A stretch of DNA of 64,000 bases from Azospirillum lipoferum (GCF_024170005.1 NZ_JALJXJ010000001.1:372001-436000), one strand, 5' to 3'; numbered from the stretch's first letter, positions 42,051 through 52,108 are shown. A program made the numbers and translations. The notes: a model not told the origin generated them from the sequence alone.

Positions 42051-42785
42051 TCAGTTCCGGGGGGACGGCTTCGATGCGCGCAGGATGTCGGTCGGGTCCC
42101 AAACCGCGCCGTGACGGCGGCGCGCCTTGTTCTGGCTGGAGGGATCGGCCGCCTTCACCGGCTTAACCCGCGGAGAATCGCTGCGTACCGGACGACCGGG
42201 TTTGCGGATGTTTTCCCCATCCAGACCGGCGGCGACGATCTCGCTGCCCGCGAGGCTGCTTCCGCTCCCGGCGGATGACTGCGGGCTTCCCGACGACGGG
42301 GAGGCGTCGGGTTCGCCGTCTTCACCCTCGCCGGGGCCTTCGGGCGGTTCCTTGATTTCGGGCGAGAGGGCCGACAGCAGAGACAGCATCTCGTCCGACA
42401 CATGGGACGGAGCGGCACGCCACAAGCGCAGCAACCGCGCTTCGCGTCGGCTGATCTGGCTGTCGATATCGTCCGACTCCTCGAAGCCGCCGCGCGGACG
42501 GCGGGTGCTGTCGGCGTCGTTGTAGGTGTCGAAAAAGAAACTTACAGGAACGTCCAGAACCTGGCTCAGGCGATACAAGGTCCCTGCCGAAATGCGGTTG
42601 GAACCGCGTTCGTATTTCTGGACCTGCTGAAAGGTCAGGCCGATCGCCTCGCCCAGTTTTTCCTGGCTCATGCCCAGAAGGGTCCGGCGCATCCGCACGC
42701 GCTGCCCGACATGGGCGTCCACAGACCAGGATTCCGGCGATCCGCGTCGTCCTCTTTTGCGCGCCGTCGGCTCACTCATGTCCAT
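42051..42785 (-). CDS. XRE-family transcriptional regulator
   Basis: A 244-residue cytoplasmic regulator. The N-terminal Cro/C1-type helix-turn-helix is at about 25-80 (RVRMRRTLLGMSQEKLGEAIG, then FQQVQKYERGSNRISAGTLYRL). This matches the alphaproteobacterial group with a DVPVSFFFDTY segment following the HTH. The middle has a helical part (REARLLRLWRAAP) and the C-terminal third is a disordered acidic Ser/Gly/Pro tail ending basic. These regulators often control cell-envelope, flagellar or polysaccharide genes. Start chosen at the ATG with GGAG five bases upstream; an MSEP start two codons on is possible. A large AT-rich promoter region precedes it. Confidence 0.83.
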   Translation of the reverse strand: MDMSEPTARKRGRRGSPESWSVDAHVGQRVRMRRTLLGMSQEKLGEAIGLTFQQVQKYERGSNRISAGTLYRLSQVLDVPVSFFFDTYNDADSTRRPRGGFEESDDIDSQISRREARLLRLWRAAPSHVSDEMLSLLSALSPEIKEPPEGPGEGEDGEPDASPSSGSPQSSAGSGSSLAGSEIVAAGLDGENIRKPGRPVRSDSPRVKPVKAADPSSQNKARRRHGAVWDPTDILRASKPSPRN

Positions 42786-43320
42786 TGGTCTCCGATGCCC
42801 AGTCTTTCGCAGCCTCTCTTTGCGAGAATGAAAAGATTGTTTACACATTCTTTGATGCGATTCAAGAGAAAACTTTCGAATATTGACGTGTGGCTGTCAT
42901 ATTCCGATAGGCATTGGTGCTGTCTCAGCATTCGTAGGAGTTGTCCTGTTACAGCTTTGTATTAATTGACCAATGGCGGGGGCCAATTGCGACAAGGCTC
43001 TATCCGATCCCTGCCCTCATCGTTTTGTGGAAATCTCCGAGTCTTTCGACTCACCCATTGGTTGGGTCGACAGCTTTTTGTTTACAGAAATTCCGCATTC
43101 GAGAACGGATGGGGTTTGCACCGCCACAAATGGTAGTCAAGAAGCTTCTGGTTGTAATTAATATTCGACTGAGCCTTGCAAATCTTTCTGTTCGTAAGGT
43201 CGATACACCAAGTCACGCGCCGCCCACCCGATCACGCCGGGCGGTATCGTTGGCCAGACGATCATTAATACATAATTAACCTTATCGGCCGGCCGTTAAC
43301 TGACCCCAGGCAAGGGGGAA
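42786..43320. other. Lower-GC intergenic stretch (535 bases)
   Basis: Upstream of the XRE gene and beyond the 3' end of the hypothetical gene at 43321. An ORF at 42941-43279 on the plus strand is open but has no coding character. The part around 43255-43285 contains the AT-rich ATTAATACATAATTAACC, which could be a promoter. No tRNA, repeat or hairpin with a T-run was recognised. Confidence 0.45.
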
Positions 43321-44016
43321 TCAGGGTCTGGGTGGCCGTGGTGCGTGACTATCCGTATCGGCCTTCCCGGTGTTCCTCGTTCGGGCAGCGCCGGACGGGT
43401 GGGAAGTCGCCATGGCCCAGGGACCACCGGCGGCGGCGAAGCCCTCAACATGGTCGCGCAGCTTCTGGACCTGGGACGGGGTGACATTGCGGCCGAAGCG
43501 GGATTTCAGCAGGGCGGCCAATGCCCCGCGGGTCGGGCGGACGCCGCCGGCCGACAAGGTGCGATAGGCGACGAAGGCCTCGGCATAGAGCCGGATGCGG
43601 TCGGGCCGTCCGCGCAGCTGTGCCGCCCGGGCGGAGGGGCTGCGATCGAGATGATCGGTCAGCCGGGCAGCCGCCTGCGCTTCAGTCAGGTCGGGTAGGG
43701 GAATGGCCGGCGGTTCCGGCGCCTCGGGCCGGCCAATGGAGTCGCGGCGGCGGCGGCGACGCTGGCGTTCGCGCTCTCCGGCCCGCAGTTGCTCGGCATA
43801 GGCGGGGTCTGCCGCCCGCCGTTCGGTCCGGCGGCGATTGGAACGGGCGGCACGCTCCGCCTCCCGCGCCCGCAGCATCGGGTCACGCAGCAGGAAGGCC
43901 AACTCCTCCGCAGTCAGCCGAAGCGCCTGATTGGAGGCGGCAGGATCGGAGGTGGTTGGCCGGGAGCTTTCGTCTTTGCCGTCGGCGTCGTCCATCGTGG
44001 GGGAACGTCCCGCCAC
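43321..44016 (-). CDS. Arg-rich hypothetical protein, 231 aa
   Basis: A 231-residue very basic protein that I do not recognise. A helical segment at about 33-95 has many Arg residues (ending in a run of six) and a DPMLRAREAERAARSNRRRTE pattern. A second, less charged helical part at about 150-200 (LYAEAFVAYRTLSAGGVRPTRGAL, then FGRNVTPSQVQKLRD) could be a small DNA-binding fold. The C-terminus is disordered. Starts: GTG at 44016 with AGGA upstream, or ATG at 43995 without. It is divergent from the dynamin-like GTPase, 149 bases apart. A nucleic-acid binding role is a guess from charge. Confidence 0.5.
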   Translation of the reverse strand: MAGRSPTMDDADGKDESSRPTTSDPAASNQALRLTAEELAFLLRDPMLRAREAERAARSNRRRTERRAADPAYAEQLRAGERERQRRRRRRDSIGRPEAPEPPAIPLPDLTEAQAAARLTDHLDRSPSARAAQLRGRPDRIRLYAEAFVAYRTLSAGGVRPTRGALAALLKSRFGRNVTPSQVQKLRDHVEGFAAAGGPWAMATSHPSGAARTRNTGKADTDSHAPRPPRP

Positions 44017-44165
44017 CCCATCCTGTTCCCGCGGTCCGCCGTCGAAGCCCTTGGCCGGAGTCCCCTCACGGATGATGAGGGAGATTTCATGTCCGGTGCC
44101 GGTCCCGCCCGTGCTAGAGAGGGGCCGTCCTTTTCGGCCCGTGCAACAGTGGAATTCCCCCGCCC

Positions 44166-45629
44166 ATGACCCCCCGGCAAGCCCTTCAGCAGCGCCTTGC
44201 GGCTTTGGATGCCCATCTGCGCGCGGAAAATCCCAACCTGCTGCCGGTCCTCCCGACCTTCCGCGCCTTCGACCGCATCCTGGCCGGGCTGGGGTTGATC
44301 GACCGCCATGAATCCCTGACCACCCGCATTCCGTGGTGGCCGATGGTCGCGGTGCTCGGCACCTTCTCGGCCGGCAAGTCGACCTTCCTCAACGGTTATC
44401 TGGGCGAAGTGCTGCAGAACACCGGCAATCAGGCGGTCGACGACAAGTTCACCGTCATCTGCCACGGTCCGGAAACCCGCAAGGAGGCGTTGCCCGGCAC
44501 CGCGCTGAACGCCGACCCGCGCTTTCCCTTCTACCGGATCGCCGACGAGATCGAGAAGGTCGCCGCCGGCGAGGGCAAGCGGATCGACAATTACCTGCAG
44601 CTGAAGACGCTGGCCGGCTCTCGGACCAAGGGCAAGATCTTCATCGATTCGCCGGGCTTCGACGCCGACGACCAGCGCCGGTCCGTCCTGCGGCTGGTCG
44701 ACCATATCGTCGAGCTGTCCGACCTCGTGCTGGTCTTCTTCGACGCCCGCCATCCGGAACCGGGCGCCATGCAGGACACGCTGCGCCATCTGGTCGCTAA
44801 GACGGTCAACCGCGCCGACGCCCGCAAGGTCTGCTACATCCTCAATCAGGTCGACACCACCGCCAAGGAGGACAATCTGGAGGCGGTGTTCGGCGCCTGG
44901 CAGCGCGCCATCGCCCAGGCCGGGCTGGTGTCGGGCCGCTTCTATGCCATCTACGACCAGCGCTCCGCCGTCGACATCGAGGATGACGGCCGCCGCGCCC
45001 GCTACGAGGCGCGCCGCGACCATGATCTGGCCGAAATCCAGACCCGCATCAACGAGGTGGAGGTCGCCCGCGCCTATCGCATCATCGGATCCATCGACAG
45101 CCTGACCAAGGAGCTGGAGGGGGAGGTGCTGCCCAAGCTGCGCGAGGCGATGGCGATGTGGCGCCGCCGCGTGCTGACCGGCGACGCGGTGTGGGGCGTG
45201 CTGCTGCTGGCGCTGCTGGGGACGGTGGTGCAGACGCTGGGGGGCGGCTTCGGCGCCTTCCTGGGCTGGCTGTCCGAGTCCGGCGACAACGGGCTGCCGC
45301 TGCATCTGATCGGCACCGCGGTGCTGCTGGGCGGTCTTTTCCTGGCCGGGCATTTCAAGGTCCGGCAGTTTTTTGCCCGCCGCATCGCCGCGGGCCTGAG
45401 CGACCGCTTCGGCGACGTCGACCTGAATCTGCGGCAGGCCTTTCTTCGCAACACACGCTTCTTCCGCTCGATCTTCGCCAAGCAGCCGGCCGGCTGGGGC
45501 GGGCGGGCGCGCAAGGCGATCTTCGCCATCCGTGAGGCGACGGCGGTGCATGTCCAGCGCATCAACGACCTCTACACCGATCCGGCCGGCCGCCGTGCCA
45601 GGGAGACCGCCCCCGCCGCGGCGGAATGA
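44166..45629 (+). CDS. Dynamin-like (EHD-type) GTPase with membrane helices
   Basis: A 487-residue dynamin-superfamily GTPase. G1 is GTFSAGKST at 65-73, G3 is DSPGFD near 162, G4 is NQVD near 228; a KFTVICHG segment could provide the G2 Thr. The insert and order resemble EHD-type and bacterial dynamin-like proteins that remodel membranes. From about 330 a helical region leads to two membrane segments (WGVLLLALLGTVV near 342, HLIGTAVLLGGLFLAG near 384), then a basic helical end (RQFFARRIAAGL). It would bind and deform the inner membrane. The ATG at 44166 gives a full G domain. A weak terminator follows. No second dynamin gene is adjacent. Confidence 0.82.
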   Translation: MTPRQALQQRLAALDAHLRAENPNLLPVLPTFRAFDRILAGLGLIDRHESLTTRIPWWPMVAVLGTFSAGKSTFLNGYLGEVLQNTGNQAVDDKFTVICHGPETRKEALPGTALNADPRFPFYRIADEIEKVAAGEGKRIDNYLQLKTLAGSRTKGKIFIDSPGFDADDQRRSVLRLVDHIVELSDLVLVFFDARHPEPGAMQDTLRHLVAKTVNRADARKVCYILNQVDTTAKEDNLEAVFGAWQRAIAQAGLVSGRFYAIYDQRSAVDIEDDGRRARYEARRDHDLAEIQTRINEVEVARAYRIIGSIDSLTKELEGEVLPKLREAMAMWRRRVLTGDAVWGVLLLALLGTVVQTLGGGFGAFLGWLSESGDNGLPLHLIGTAVLLGGLFLAGHFKVRQFFARRIAAGLSDRFGDVDLNLRQAFLRNTRFFRSIFAKQPAGWGGRARKAIFAIREATAVHVQRINDLYTDPAGRRARETAPAAAE

Positions 45630-45635
45630 CTGGAG

Positions 45636-45660
45636 GCTGCCGGAAGGGCCGGCAGCTCTT
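45636..45660 (+). terminator. Terminator after the GTPase gene
   Basis: GCTGCCGG pairs perfectly with CCGGCAGC around AAGGG, followed by TCTT, seven bases past the stop. Confidence 0.6.
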
Positions 45661-45780
45661 TACAGGGCAACGGATAGGCCGTTAGATCTCAGGCGACGCC
45701 GCGGGGGAGCGGCGCCGGAACCACTCAGCGGGCGGCCAGTGGACGTGCGGCAAGCGGCAGGCAGGGCGGCGGAGAGGACG

Positions 45781-46632
45781 GTGGGCAGGGCGAGATCGGC
45801 AGCGCTGGGCGCCGCCGTGGCCGGACTGCTGCTGTGCGCGGCTTCGGCCCAGCCACGGGCTATGGAAACCGGCTCGGAAGCGACCCCCAGCACCGCACCG
45901 GCTCCCGCTCCTTACACCGGGCTGGATCTGGTGACCGGCAGCGACTACGCCCCCTACACCGGCGATGACCTGCCGGAAGGCGGGCTGGTGACCGACCTGG
46001 TCCGCCGGGCCTTCGCGGTCGGCGGGCGCCGGTACGATGTGCGCTTCATGCCGTGGAAACGCGGCTATGACGGCGTGGTGGCCGGCCGCTTCCTCGCCAC
46101 CTTTCCCTATGTCCGCACGCCCGAGCGCGAGCGGGAGGTGCTGTTCTCCGACCCGGTGATCGAGGTGCGGCAGTTCGTCTATCTGTCGAACCGATCGGGG
46201 ATGGAATTCCATGGACGTACGGGACCCGGCGACTCCGACCAACTGCCGGATTTCCAGGGGCGCACGGTCTGCCAGCCGGTCGGCTATGCCCTGCCGGCGG
46301 AACTGGAGGCGATGGTCGGCCAGGGCCGCCTGACCCGGCAGACTCCGTCCGACCTGGGCGCCTGCGTGCGCATGGTGGCGACCGCCCGGGCCGACGCGCT
46401 GGTGATCGACGAGTTCAGCGGTGCGGCGGCCATCGCGAAGTCCGGTCTGGCCGACGACATCCGGGTGGCGGAGCGGCCCTTCGCGGTGGTGACGTTGCAT
46501 CTGGTGGTCGGGCGCGCCACGCCGGGGGCGGAAGCGACGGTCGCCGCCTTCAACGGCGGGCTGAAGACTTTGAAGCGGCAGGGCGTTTACAGTCAGCTTC
46601 TGGCAAACCACACGCTTCAGCCTCCCCCCTGA
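45781..46632 (+). CDS. Periplasmic solute-binding-like protein (family 3 type)
   Basis: A 283-residue protein with a signal peptide (AALGAAVAGLLLCAASA, cleavage near 27). The mature part has the two-lobed periplasmic binding pattern of polar amino-acid or cystine receptors: YTGLDLVTGSDYAPYTGDDLPEGG near 45-68, KRGYDGVVAGRFLATFPYVRTPER near 99-122, and a hinge-containing DALVIDEFSGAAAI near 204. No ABC permease or ATPase lies beside it, so it could be an orphan sensor or scavenging receptor. The best start is GTG at 45781 with GGAGAGG five bases upstream; the frame is open much further upstream inside non-coding sequence. Confidence 0.75.
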   Translation: MGRARSAALGAAVAGLLLCAASAQPRAMETGSEATPSTAPAPAPYTGLDLVTGSDYAPYTGDDLPEGGLVTDLVRRAFAVGGRRYDVRFMPWKRGYDGVVAGRFLATFPYVRTPEREREVLFSDPVIEVRQFVYLSNRSGMEFHGRTGPGDSDQLPDFQGRTVCQPVGYALPAELEAMVGQGRLTRQTPSDLGACVRMVATARADALVIDEFSGAAAIAKSGLADDIRVAERPFAVVTLHLVVGRATPGAEATVAAFNGGLKTLKRQGVYSQLLANHTLQPPP

Positions 46633-46798
46633 TTGCCCTGTGCCTATTCCCTGCGTTTCGCACGGTCTTTCGGTCCGGCCGAGCCGATTTTCCAGCCTTG
46701 GACGCGCTTTTCCGCGCGGCAGGCCCCCGTTGCCATGGACAGGACGGCGCTTCGTGCTATAAACGCGCGGTTTCGATCATGGAAAAGGGGCGCGGGCT

Positions 46799-47248
46799 GT
46801 GGCCATCGACGCGTCGATTCTGGTCCTCAATGGGCCGAACCTCAACATGCTGGGCGTGCGGGAGCCGCAAATCTACGGGTCGATGACCCTGGACGACCTG
46901 GAGGCCGCTTGCCACGAGCGTGCCGACACGCTGGGTCTGACCGTGGATTTCCGGCAGTCGAACCACGAAGGCGAACTGGTTTCGTGGATCCAGCAGGCCC
47001 GCACGGAGAATGACGGCATCGTCATCAACGCCGGCGCCTACACCCACACCTCGGTCGCGATCATGGACAGCCTGATCCTGTCGGAGCTGCCGGTGATCGA
47101 GGTCCATCTGTCGAACATCTTCAAGCGCGAGCCGGTCCGCCATCACTCCTACATCTCGCCGGTGGCGAGGGGGATGATCTGCGGGTTCGGGCCGCACGGG
47201 TATCTTCTGGCGCTGGACGCCATCGCGAACATCATCGACCGCGATTAA
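46799..47248 (+). CDS. aroQ: Type II 3-dehydroquinate dehydratase AroQ
   Basis: AroQ dehydrates 3-dehydroquinate to 3-dehydroshikimate, the third step of the shikimate pathway. The 149-residue protein has the characteristic LNGPNLNMLG start (9-18), catalytic Tyr26 in EPQIYG, the QSNHEGEL segment at 53-60, NAGAYTHTS near 77-85 and catalytic His103 in VHLSN. The start is GTG at 46799. It precedes accB by 22 bases; aroQ-accB-accC is a conserved alphaproteobacterial order, so transcription is probably shared. Confidence 0.96.
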   Translation: MAIDASILVLNGPNLNMLGVREPQIYGSMTLDDLEAACHERADTLGLTVDFRQSNHEGELVSWIQQARTENDGIVINAGAYTHTSVAIMDSLILSELPVIEVHLSNIFKREPVRHHSYISPVARGMICGFGPHGYLLALDAIANIIDRD

Positions 47249-47270
47249 GGAAACGGGAACGACTGACATC

Positions 47271-47720
47271 ATGGCGAGCTTCGACATCGACGGCGATCTG
47301 GTCCGCAAGCTGGCGGACCTCCTGCGTGAGACGGGCTTGAGCGAGATCGAGTTCGCCGAGGGCGAAAAGCGCATCCGCGTCACCCGCCCGACCGCCGCCC
47401 AGACGGTCGCCGTCCAGGCCGCCCCGGTCCTGGCGGCCGCCCCGGCTGCCGCGGCGGCGCCGGCTGCCGCCAAGCCGGCCAGCCATCCGGGTGCGGTGAC
47501 CTCGCCGATGGTCGGCACCGCCTATCTGGCGGCCGAGCCGGGCGGCACGCCCTTCGTCCGTCCGGGCGACGTGGTCAAGGCCGGCCAGACCATCATGATC
47601 ATCGAGGCGATGAAGGTCATGAACCCGATCAAGGCACCGCGCGGCGGCACGGTCGCCGAGGTGCTGGTGTCCGACGCCCAGCCGGTCGAATTCGGCGAAG
47701 TTCTCCTCATCATCGAGTAA
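47271..47720 (+). CDS. accB: Biotin carboxyl carrier protein AccB
   Basis: AccB carries biotin between the carboxylase and transferase parts of acetyl-CoA carboxylase, the first step of fatty-acid synthesis. The 149-residue protein has a helical N-terminal domain, an Ala/Pro-rich linker at 47-72 and a biotinyl domain at about 73-149 with the modified Lys115 in IEAMKVMNPI. The ATG at 47271 follows GGAAACGGGAACGAC. It lies between aroQ and accC, 19 bases before the accC ATG. Confidence 0.96.
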   Translation: MASFDIDGDLVRKLADLLRETGLSEIEFAEGEKRIRVTRPTAAQTVAVQAAPVLAAAPAAAAAPAAAKPASHPGAVTSPMVGTAYLAAEPGGTPFVRPGDVVKAGQTIMIIEAMKVMNPIKAPRGGTVAEVLVSDAQPVEFGEVLLIIE

Positions 47721-47739
47721 GCGGGGCATTCCCTTGGCG

Positions 47740-49080
47740 ATGTTCGAAAAGGTCCTGATCGCGAACCGTGGCGAGATCGCTCTGCGCATCCACCGCGCCT
47801 GCCGCGAGATGGGGATCCAGACCGTGGCGGTGCATTCCACCGCCGACGCCGACGCCATGCACGTCCGCCTCGCCGACGAAAGTGTGTGCATCGGCCCGGC
47901 GTCCGCGCGCGACAGCTACCTCAACATTCCGGCTATCTTGTCGGCGGCGTCGATCACCAATGTCGACGCCATCCATCCCGGCATCGGCTTCCTGTCGGAA
48001 AACGCCCAGTTCGCGGAGATGGTGGAGGAGCACGGCTTCACCTTCATCGGCCCGACGCCGGAGCATATCCGGATCATGGGCGACAAGGTCACCGCCAAGA
48101 AGACGGTGATGGAGCAGGGGCTGCCGGTGGTGCCCGGCTCCGACGGCCCGGTGGCGACGCTGGAAGAGGCGGAGAAGGTCGCCCACGAGACCGGCTATCC
48201 GGTGCTGATCAAGGCGGCGGCCGGCGGCGGCGGCAAGGGCATGAAGGTCGCCCGCAACCCCGACCAGCTGAAGGAAGCCTACCAGTTCGCCCGCGCCGAG
48301 GCCCGCGCCGCCTTCGGCAACGACGAGGTCTATCTGGAGAAGTTCCTCGGCCGCCCGCGGCACATCGAGATCCAGCTGCTGGGCGATTCCCACGGCACCT
48401 GCGTGCATTTCGGCGAGCGCGACTGCTCGGTCCAGCGCCGGCACCAGAAGGTGATCGAGGAGGCGCCGAGCCCGGCGCTGAACGCCGAACAGCGTGCCTT
48501 CATCGGCGAGCTGGCGGCGAAGACGGCGGCGGCCATCGGCTACCGCGGCGTCGGCACGATGGAGTTCCTCTACGAGGACGGGCAGTTCTATTTCATCGAA
48601 ATGAACACCCGCCTGCAGGTCGAGCACACCATCACCGAGATGATCACCGGCATCGATCTGGTGCGCGAGCAGATCCGCGTCGCCGCCGGTGCACCGCTGG
48701 GCTACGGCCAGTCGGACATCCGCTTCGAAGGCCATGCCATCGAATGCCGCGTGAACGCCGAGAATCCGGAAACCTTCATCCCGTCGCCGGGCAAGATCGA
48801 CGGCTATCACGCGCCGGGTGGCCTGGGCGTGCGCGTCGATTCGGCGCTCTATGACGGCTACCGCGTGCCGCCGCATTACGACAGCCTGATCGCCAAGCTG
48901 GTCGTCCACGGCACCACCCGCAACGAGTGCCTGATGCGCCTGCGCCGCTCCATCGAGGAGTATGTGATCGGCGGCATCCAGACGACGCTGCCGCTGCATG
49001 ACCGCATCATAGCCCAGCAGGCTTTCATCGACGGCAATTACGATATCCATTGGCTGGAACAGCTGATGGCGAACTCCTGA
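47740..49080 (+). CDS. accC: Biotin carboxylase AccC
   Basis: AccC uses ATP and bicarbonate to carboxylate the biotin of AccB. The 446-residue protein has the typical N-terminus MFEKVLIANRGEIALRIHRAC, the ATP-grasp glycine loop KAAAGGGGKGMKVA near 158-171, HIEIQLLGD near 208, FIEMNTRLQVEHTITEMITG near 285-304 containing catalytic residues, and the C-terminal domain with FIPSPGKI. A TTG two codons upstream could also serve as start; the ATG matches the family. An intrinsic terminator follows 60 bases after the stop, ending the aroQ-accB-accC transcript. Confidence 0.97.
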   Translation: MFEKVLIANRGEIALRIHRACREMGIQTVAVHSTADADAMHVRLADESVCIGPASARDSYLNIPAILSAASITNVDAIHPGIGFLSENAQFAEMVEEHGFTFIGPTPEHIRIMGDKVTAKKTVMEQGLPVVPGSDGPVATLEEAEKVAHETGYPVLIKAAAGGGGKGMKVARNPDQLKEAYQFARAEARAAFGNDEVYLEKFLGRPRHIEIQLLGDSHGTCVHFGERDCSVQRRHQKVIEEAPSPALNAEQRAFIGELAAKTAAAIGYRGVGTMEFLYEDGQFYFIEMNTRLQVEHTITEMITGIDLVREQIRVAAGAPLGYGQSDIRFEGHAIECRVNAENPETFIPSPGKIDGYHAPGGLGVRVDSALYDGYRVPPHYDSLIAKLVVHGTTRNECLMRLRRSIEEYVIGGIQTTLPLHDRIIAQQAFIDGNYDIHWLEQLMANS

Positions 49081-49588
49081 TCCACTGCGGTCTATTCTTC
49101 ATGTCTAAGAGTGCTGCGGCTAAATATCGCAGTGCTGGCACCCCTCTCTCCAAGTCGAGAGAGGGGTTTTCTTTTATAAAAATTTCCTTATGCAAATGAC
49201 TGTTCTTGTCTTTGGCGGGTGGATCTTTTGCAATTTTGTGCTCTTTCCCCTTGAATCCCGCTTTTATTTGTAAACTGCAATGCTGGATGCGGCGTGCCCG
49301 CATGGCAGATCGTAAGTCCGTGGAATGCCGGACGCTGCTGTCCATAAGGGTTTAGCCGGAACGGCTGTTTCCGAAGATTTTATTGTGCATGGCATGCGGC
49401 TTGCCGACTTGATCTGTATCAGTGCGGAGGAGGTCTACTCAGGGTAGACGAAGCCCCATTCCGCTATCCGTGCCGAACCATCGCTTTTTCCCGGCGGTGG
49501 ACTGTCTGTCTGTCCGAAGTCCAGTTGCGCCCGCTCGCGCTGCCGGTCGTGCCCCGAATGTGCCCATTGTCTGACGAGGCCCCCGTCC
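49081..49588. other. AT-rich intergenic stretch after accC (508 bases)
   Basis: Contains the accC terminator and, beyond it, an AT-rich part (49170-49280) that breaks in all frames. The remainder up to the chemoreceptor start probably holds its promoter. No ORF, tRNA or repeat is convincing. Confidence 0.5.
49141..49170 (+). terminator. Intrinsic terminator of aroQ-accB-accC
   Basis: CCCCTCTCTC at 49141-49150 pairs perfectly with GAGAGAGGGG at 49157-49166 around CAAGTC, followed by TTTTCTTTTAT. Confidence 0.9.
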
Positions 49589-52072
49589 ATGCGTCTCAAC
49601 GAACCGATCACCGACCGCGAAATCGTGATGGAGGACGGCGTCCTGCTGGTGTCGCGTACCGACACGGGCGGGCGCATCACCTTCGTCAACAAGGCCTTCG
49701 TCGACATCAGCGGCTATGCCGAATCCGAGCTGATCGGGGCCCCGCACAATCTGATCCGCCATCCCCACATGCCGAGGGAGGCCTTCGCCGACCTGTGGGC
49801 GACGATCAAGGACGGCCGGCCGTGGGAAGGGCTGGTGAAGAACCGGACCAAGACGGGCGACTTTTACTGGGTCCGCGCCAACGTCACGCCGGTGATGGAG
49901 GATGGGGCAGTGACCGGCTTCATTTCCATCCGCACGAAGCCATCGCGGGAGCAGGTGGCGGCGGCCGACCGGCTCTATGCCGACATCCGCGAGGGCCGGG
50001 CGCGCCATCTGACGGTGCGTGACGGGCAGGGGGTCGGGCGCGGAGCGGGGGCAGCGCTCCGGCGCTGGATGACGACGGTGACGGGGCGGCTGACGGTGAT
50101 CTTCGCCTTCATGATCCTGTCGATGCTGGTTGTCGGCGGCGTCACGCTGCGCGGCATGTCCGACAGCAACGCCTCGCTGAGGACGGTGTACGAGGACCGG
50201 ACGGTGCCGGCGGTGCAGATCGGCGAGATCCTGGACAATATGCGCGACACTGTGCAGACGTTGCAGCGCCTGATCATCGACACCCGCGACGGCACCGATC
50301 CCAAGGTGATGACGCAGCGCGAGGAACGGATCACCGGCAACAACGGCACCATCGACCGGCTGTGGGCGGATTATCTTGCGACTTATCTGACGCCGGAGGA
50401 GAAGATGCTGGCGGAGCGCTTCGCCAAGCAGCGCGCCGCCTTCCTGAACGAAGGCCTGAGGCCGGCGGTGGAACTGGCGCGACAGGGTGATTCGCTGCGG
50501 CTTGAGGTGCTGGTCCGCGACCGCATCGATCCGCTGTTCCAGGCTGCCTTCCAGACCAACAAGGATCTGCTGCAACTGCAGCTGACGGTCGCCAGGGCCG
50601 AGTATGAGGGAGCACTGGAGGATTTCCAGTGGCATCTGGTGTTCGCCGTGGCGGCCGGTCTGGCCGTTCTGCTGGCCGCCGTGTTCTGCGGGCTGCTGCT
50701 GCTGCGCACCGTCCGCCGTCCGCTGGCCACCTTCTCGTCCGATTTCGACGCCATCGCCCGCAACGACCAGACCCACATCATCGACCTGCCGGCGGCGGCC
50801 GAATTCCATCTCATCGCCGGGCAACTGCGCGGGCTGAAGGCCCGGCTCTGCTATGCCGTGCAGGAGCGTGTCGAGCGCGCCCGGCATGCCGACGAGGAGC
50901 GGCGCCGCGCCCTGGAAACCATGGCTTCGACCGTAGAGCGTGAGGCCGGCCGCGCGGTGGAGGAGGTGGCTCAGCGCACCGGCGCCATGGCTGACGACGC
51001 CGAAGGCATGTCCGGCTCGGCCGAGCGGGTCAGCGTCAACGCCCAGACCGTGGCGTCGGCCGCCGGCCAGGCGCTGGCCAACGCCCAGACCGTCGCCGCC
51101 GCCAGCGAGGAACTGGCCGCCTCGATCCGGGAGATCTCCTCGCAGGTCGCCCATTCCAGCGCGGTGACCCGCCGCGCGGTGGAGAGCGGCCACCACACCC
51201 AGGCCACCATCCGCTCGCTGTCTGAAACGGTGGCGAAGGTGGGCGAGGTGGTGAACCTGATCCAGTCGATCGCCGGCCAGACCAACCTGCTGGCGCTGAA
51301 CGCCACCATCGAGGCGGCGCGGGCGGGCGAGGCGGGCAAGGGCTTCGCCGTCGTGGCGCAGGAGGTGAAGAACCTCGCCAACCAGACCGCGTCCTCGACC
51401 GAGGAGATCACCCGCCAGATCACCGCCATCCAGGCCGTGACCGACGAGGCGGTGCAGGCGGTGGAGGAGATCGGCCGGACCATCGCCGAGATCGACCACA
51501 TCGCCGGTTCCATCGCGTCGGCGATGGAAGAACAGTCGGCCGCCACCCAGGAGATCAGCCGCAACGTGGTCGAGACTTCCACTGCGGCACAGGAAGTGTC
51601 GCACCGCATCGCCGCGGTGTCGGAGGAGGCCGACCGCACCGGCGAACAGGCGACCCATGTCAAGAACGGCTCCGGCGATGTCGCCCGCTCCATAGAGAGC
51701 CTGCGGCAGGTGCTGGTCCGCATCGTCCGCACCTCCACCGGCGATGCCGACCGGCGGCGCAAGCCGCGCTTCCAGGTGGAAGAGACGGGAACCCTGCTGA
51801 TCGGCGGCGACCGTCTGGCGGTGACCGTGCGCAACCTGTCCATCGGTGGCGCCATGATCGACCCGGTGACGGCGACCGACGGCCGTTCGCTGGCGGGGGC
51901 CACCGGCCATCTGCGGCTCGACCGCTATGGCGCGGAAGCGGTGGTCGTGGTGAAGGCCGGGGAGCAAAACCGCATCCACCTGGCCTTCGAGGCTGAGAAG
52001 ATGGCGGCGGACTTCGCGCGGGCCGTGGAAATCGCCACCAGGGACCGGCCGCCGGTCGACGTGGCGGCCTGA
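49589..52072 (+). CDS. Aer-like chemoreceptor: PAS, membrane helices, MCP signalling, C-terminal PilZ
   Basis: An 827-residue energy-taxis-type receptor. A PAS domain at about 15-110 ([20 protein letters not shown], then [17 protein letters not shown]) matches the Aer family, which binds FAD. Two membrane helices are near 168-188 and 350-373, flanking a helical-bundle periplasmic part of about 160 residues. A HAMP-like segment leads to the methyl-accepting signalling domain with the hairpin tip [17 protein letters not shown] near 564-585. The C-terminus (about 720-825) is a PilZ domain with RRKPR and NLSIGGA, the two c-di-GMP binding motifs. Azospirillum receptors Tlp1 and Aer share this PilZ design, linking chemotaxis to c-di-GMP. 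It heads a kinase and response regulator block. Confidence 0.9.
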   Translation: MRLNEPITDREIVMEDGVLLVSRTDTGGRITFVNKAFVDISGYAESELIGAPHNLIRHPHMPREAFADLWATIKDGRPWEGLVKNRTKTGDFYWVRANVTPVMEDGAVTGFISIRTKPSREQVAAADRLYADIREGRARHLTVRDGQGVGRGAGAALRRWMTTVTGRLTVIFAFMILSMLVVGGVTLRGMSDSNASLRTVYEDRTVPAVQIGEILDNMRDTVQTLQRLIIDTRDGTDPKVMTQREERITGNNGTIDRLWADYLATYLTPEEKMLAERFAKQRAAFLNEGLRPAVELARQGDSLRLEVLVRDRIDPLFQAAFQTNKDLLQLQLTVARAEYEGALEDFQWHLVFAVAAGLAVLLAAVFCGLLLLRTVRRPLATFSSDFDAIARNDQTHIIDLPAAAEFHLIAGQLRGLKARLCYAVQERVERARHADEERRRALETMASTVEREAGRAVEEVAQRTGAMADDAEGMSGSAERVSVNAQTVASAAGQALANAQTVAAASEELAASIREISSQVAHSSAVTRRAVESGHHTQATIRSLSETVAKVGEVVNLIQSIAGQTNLLALNATIEAARAGEAGKGFAVVAQEVKNLANQTASSTEEITRQITAIQAVTDEAVQAVEEIGRTIAEIDHIAGSIASAMEEQSAATQEISRNVVETSTAAQEVSHRIAAVSEEADRTGEQATHVKNGSGDVARSIESLRQVLVRIVRTSTGDADRRRKPRFQVEETGTLLIGGDRLAVTVRNLSIGGAMIDPVTATDGRSLAGATGHLRLDRYGAEAVVVVKAGEQNRIHLAFEAEKMAADFARAVEIATRDRPPVDVAA

Positions 52073-52108
52073 CCCGGGGCGGGTGGTGATGCAGGCCCGG
52101 GTCCGGCC

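Noticed and set aside
42941..43279. 112-codon frame in the spacer before the XRE gene
   Set aside because: No ribosome site, no family, and codon use unlike neighbours.
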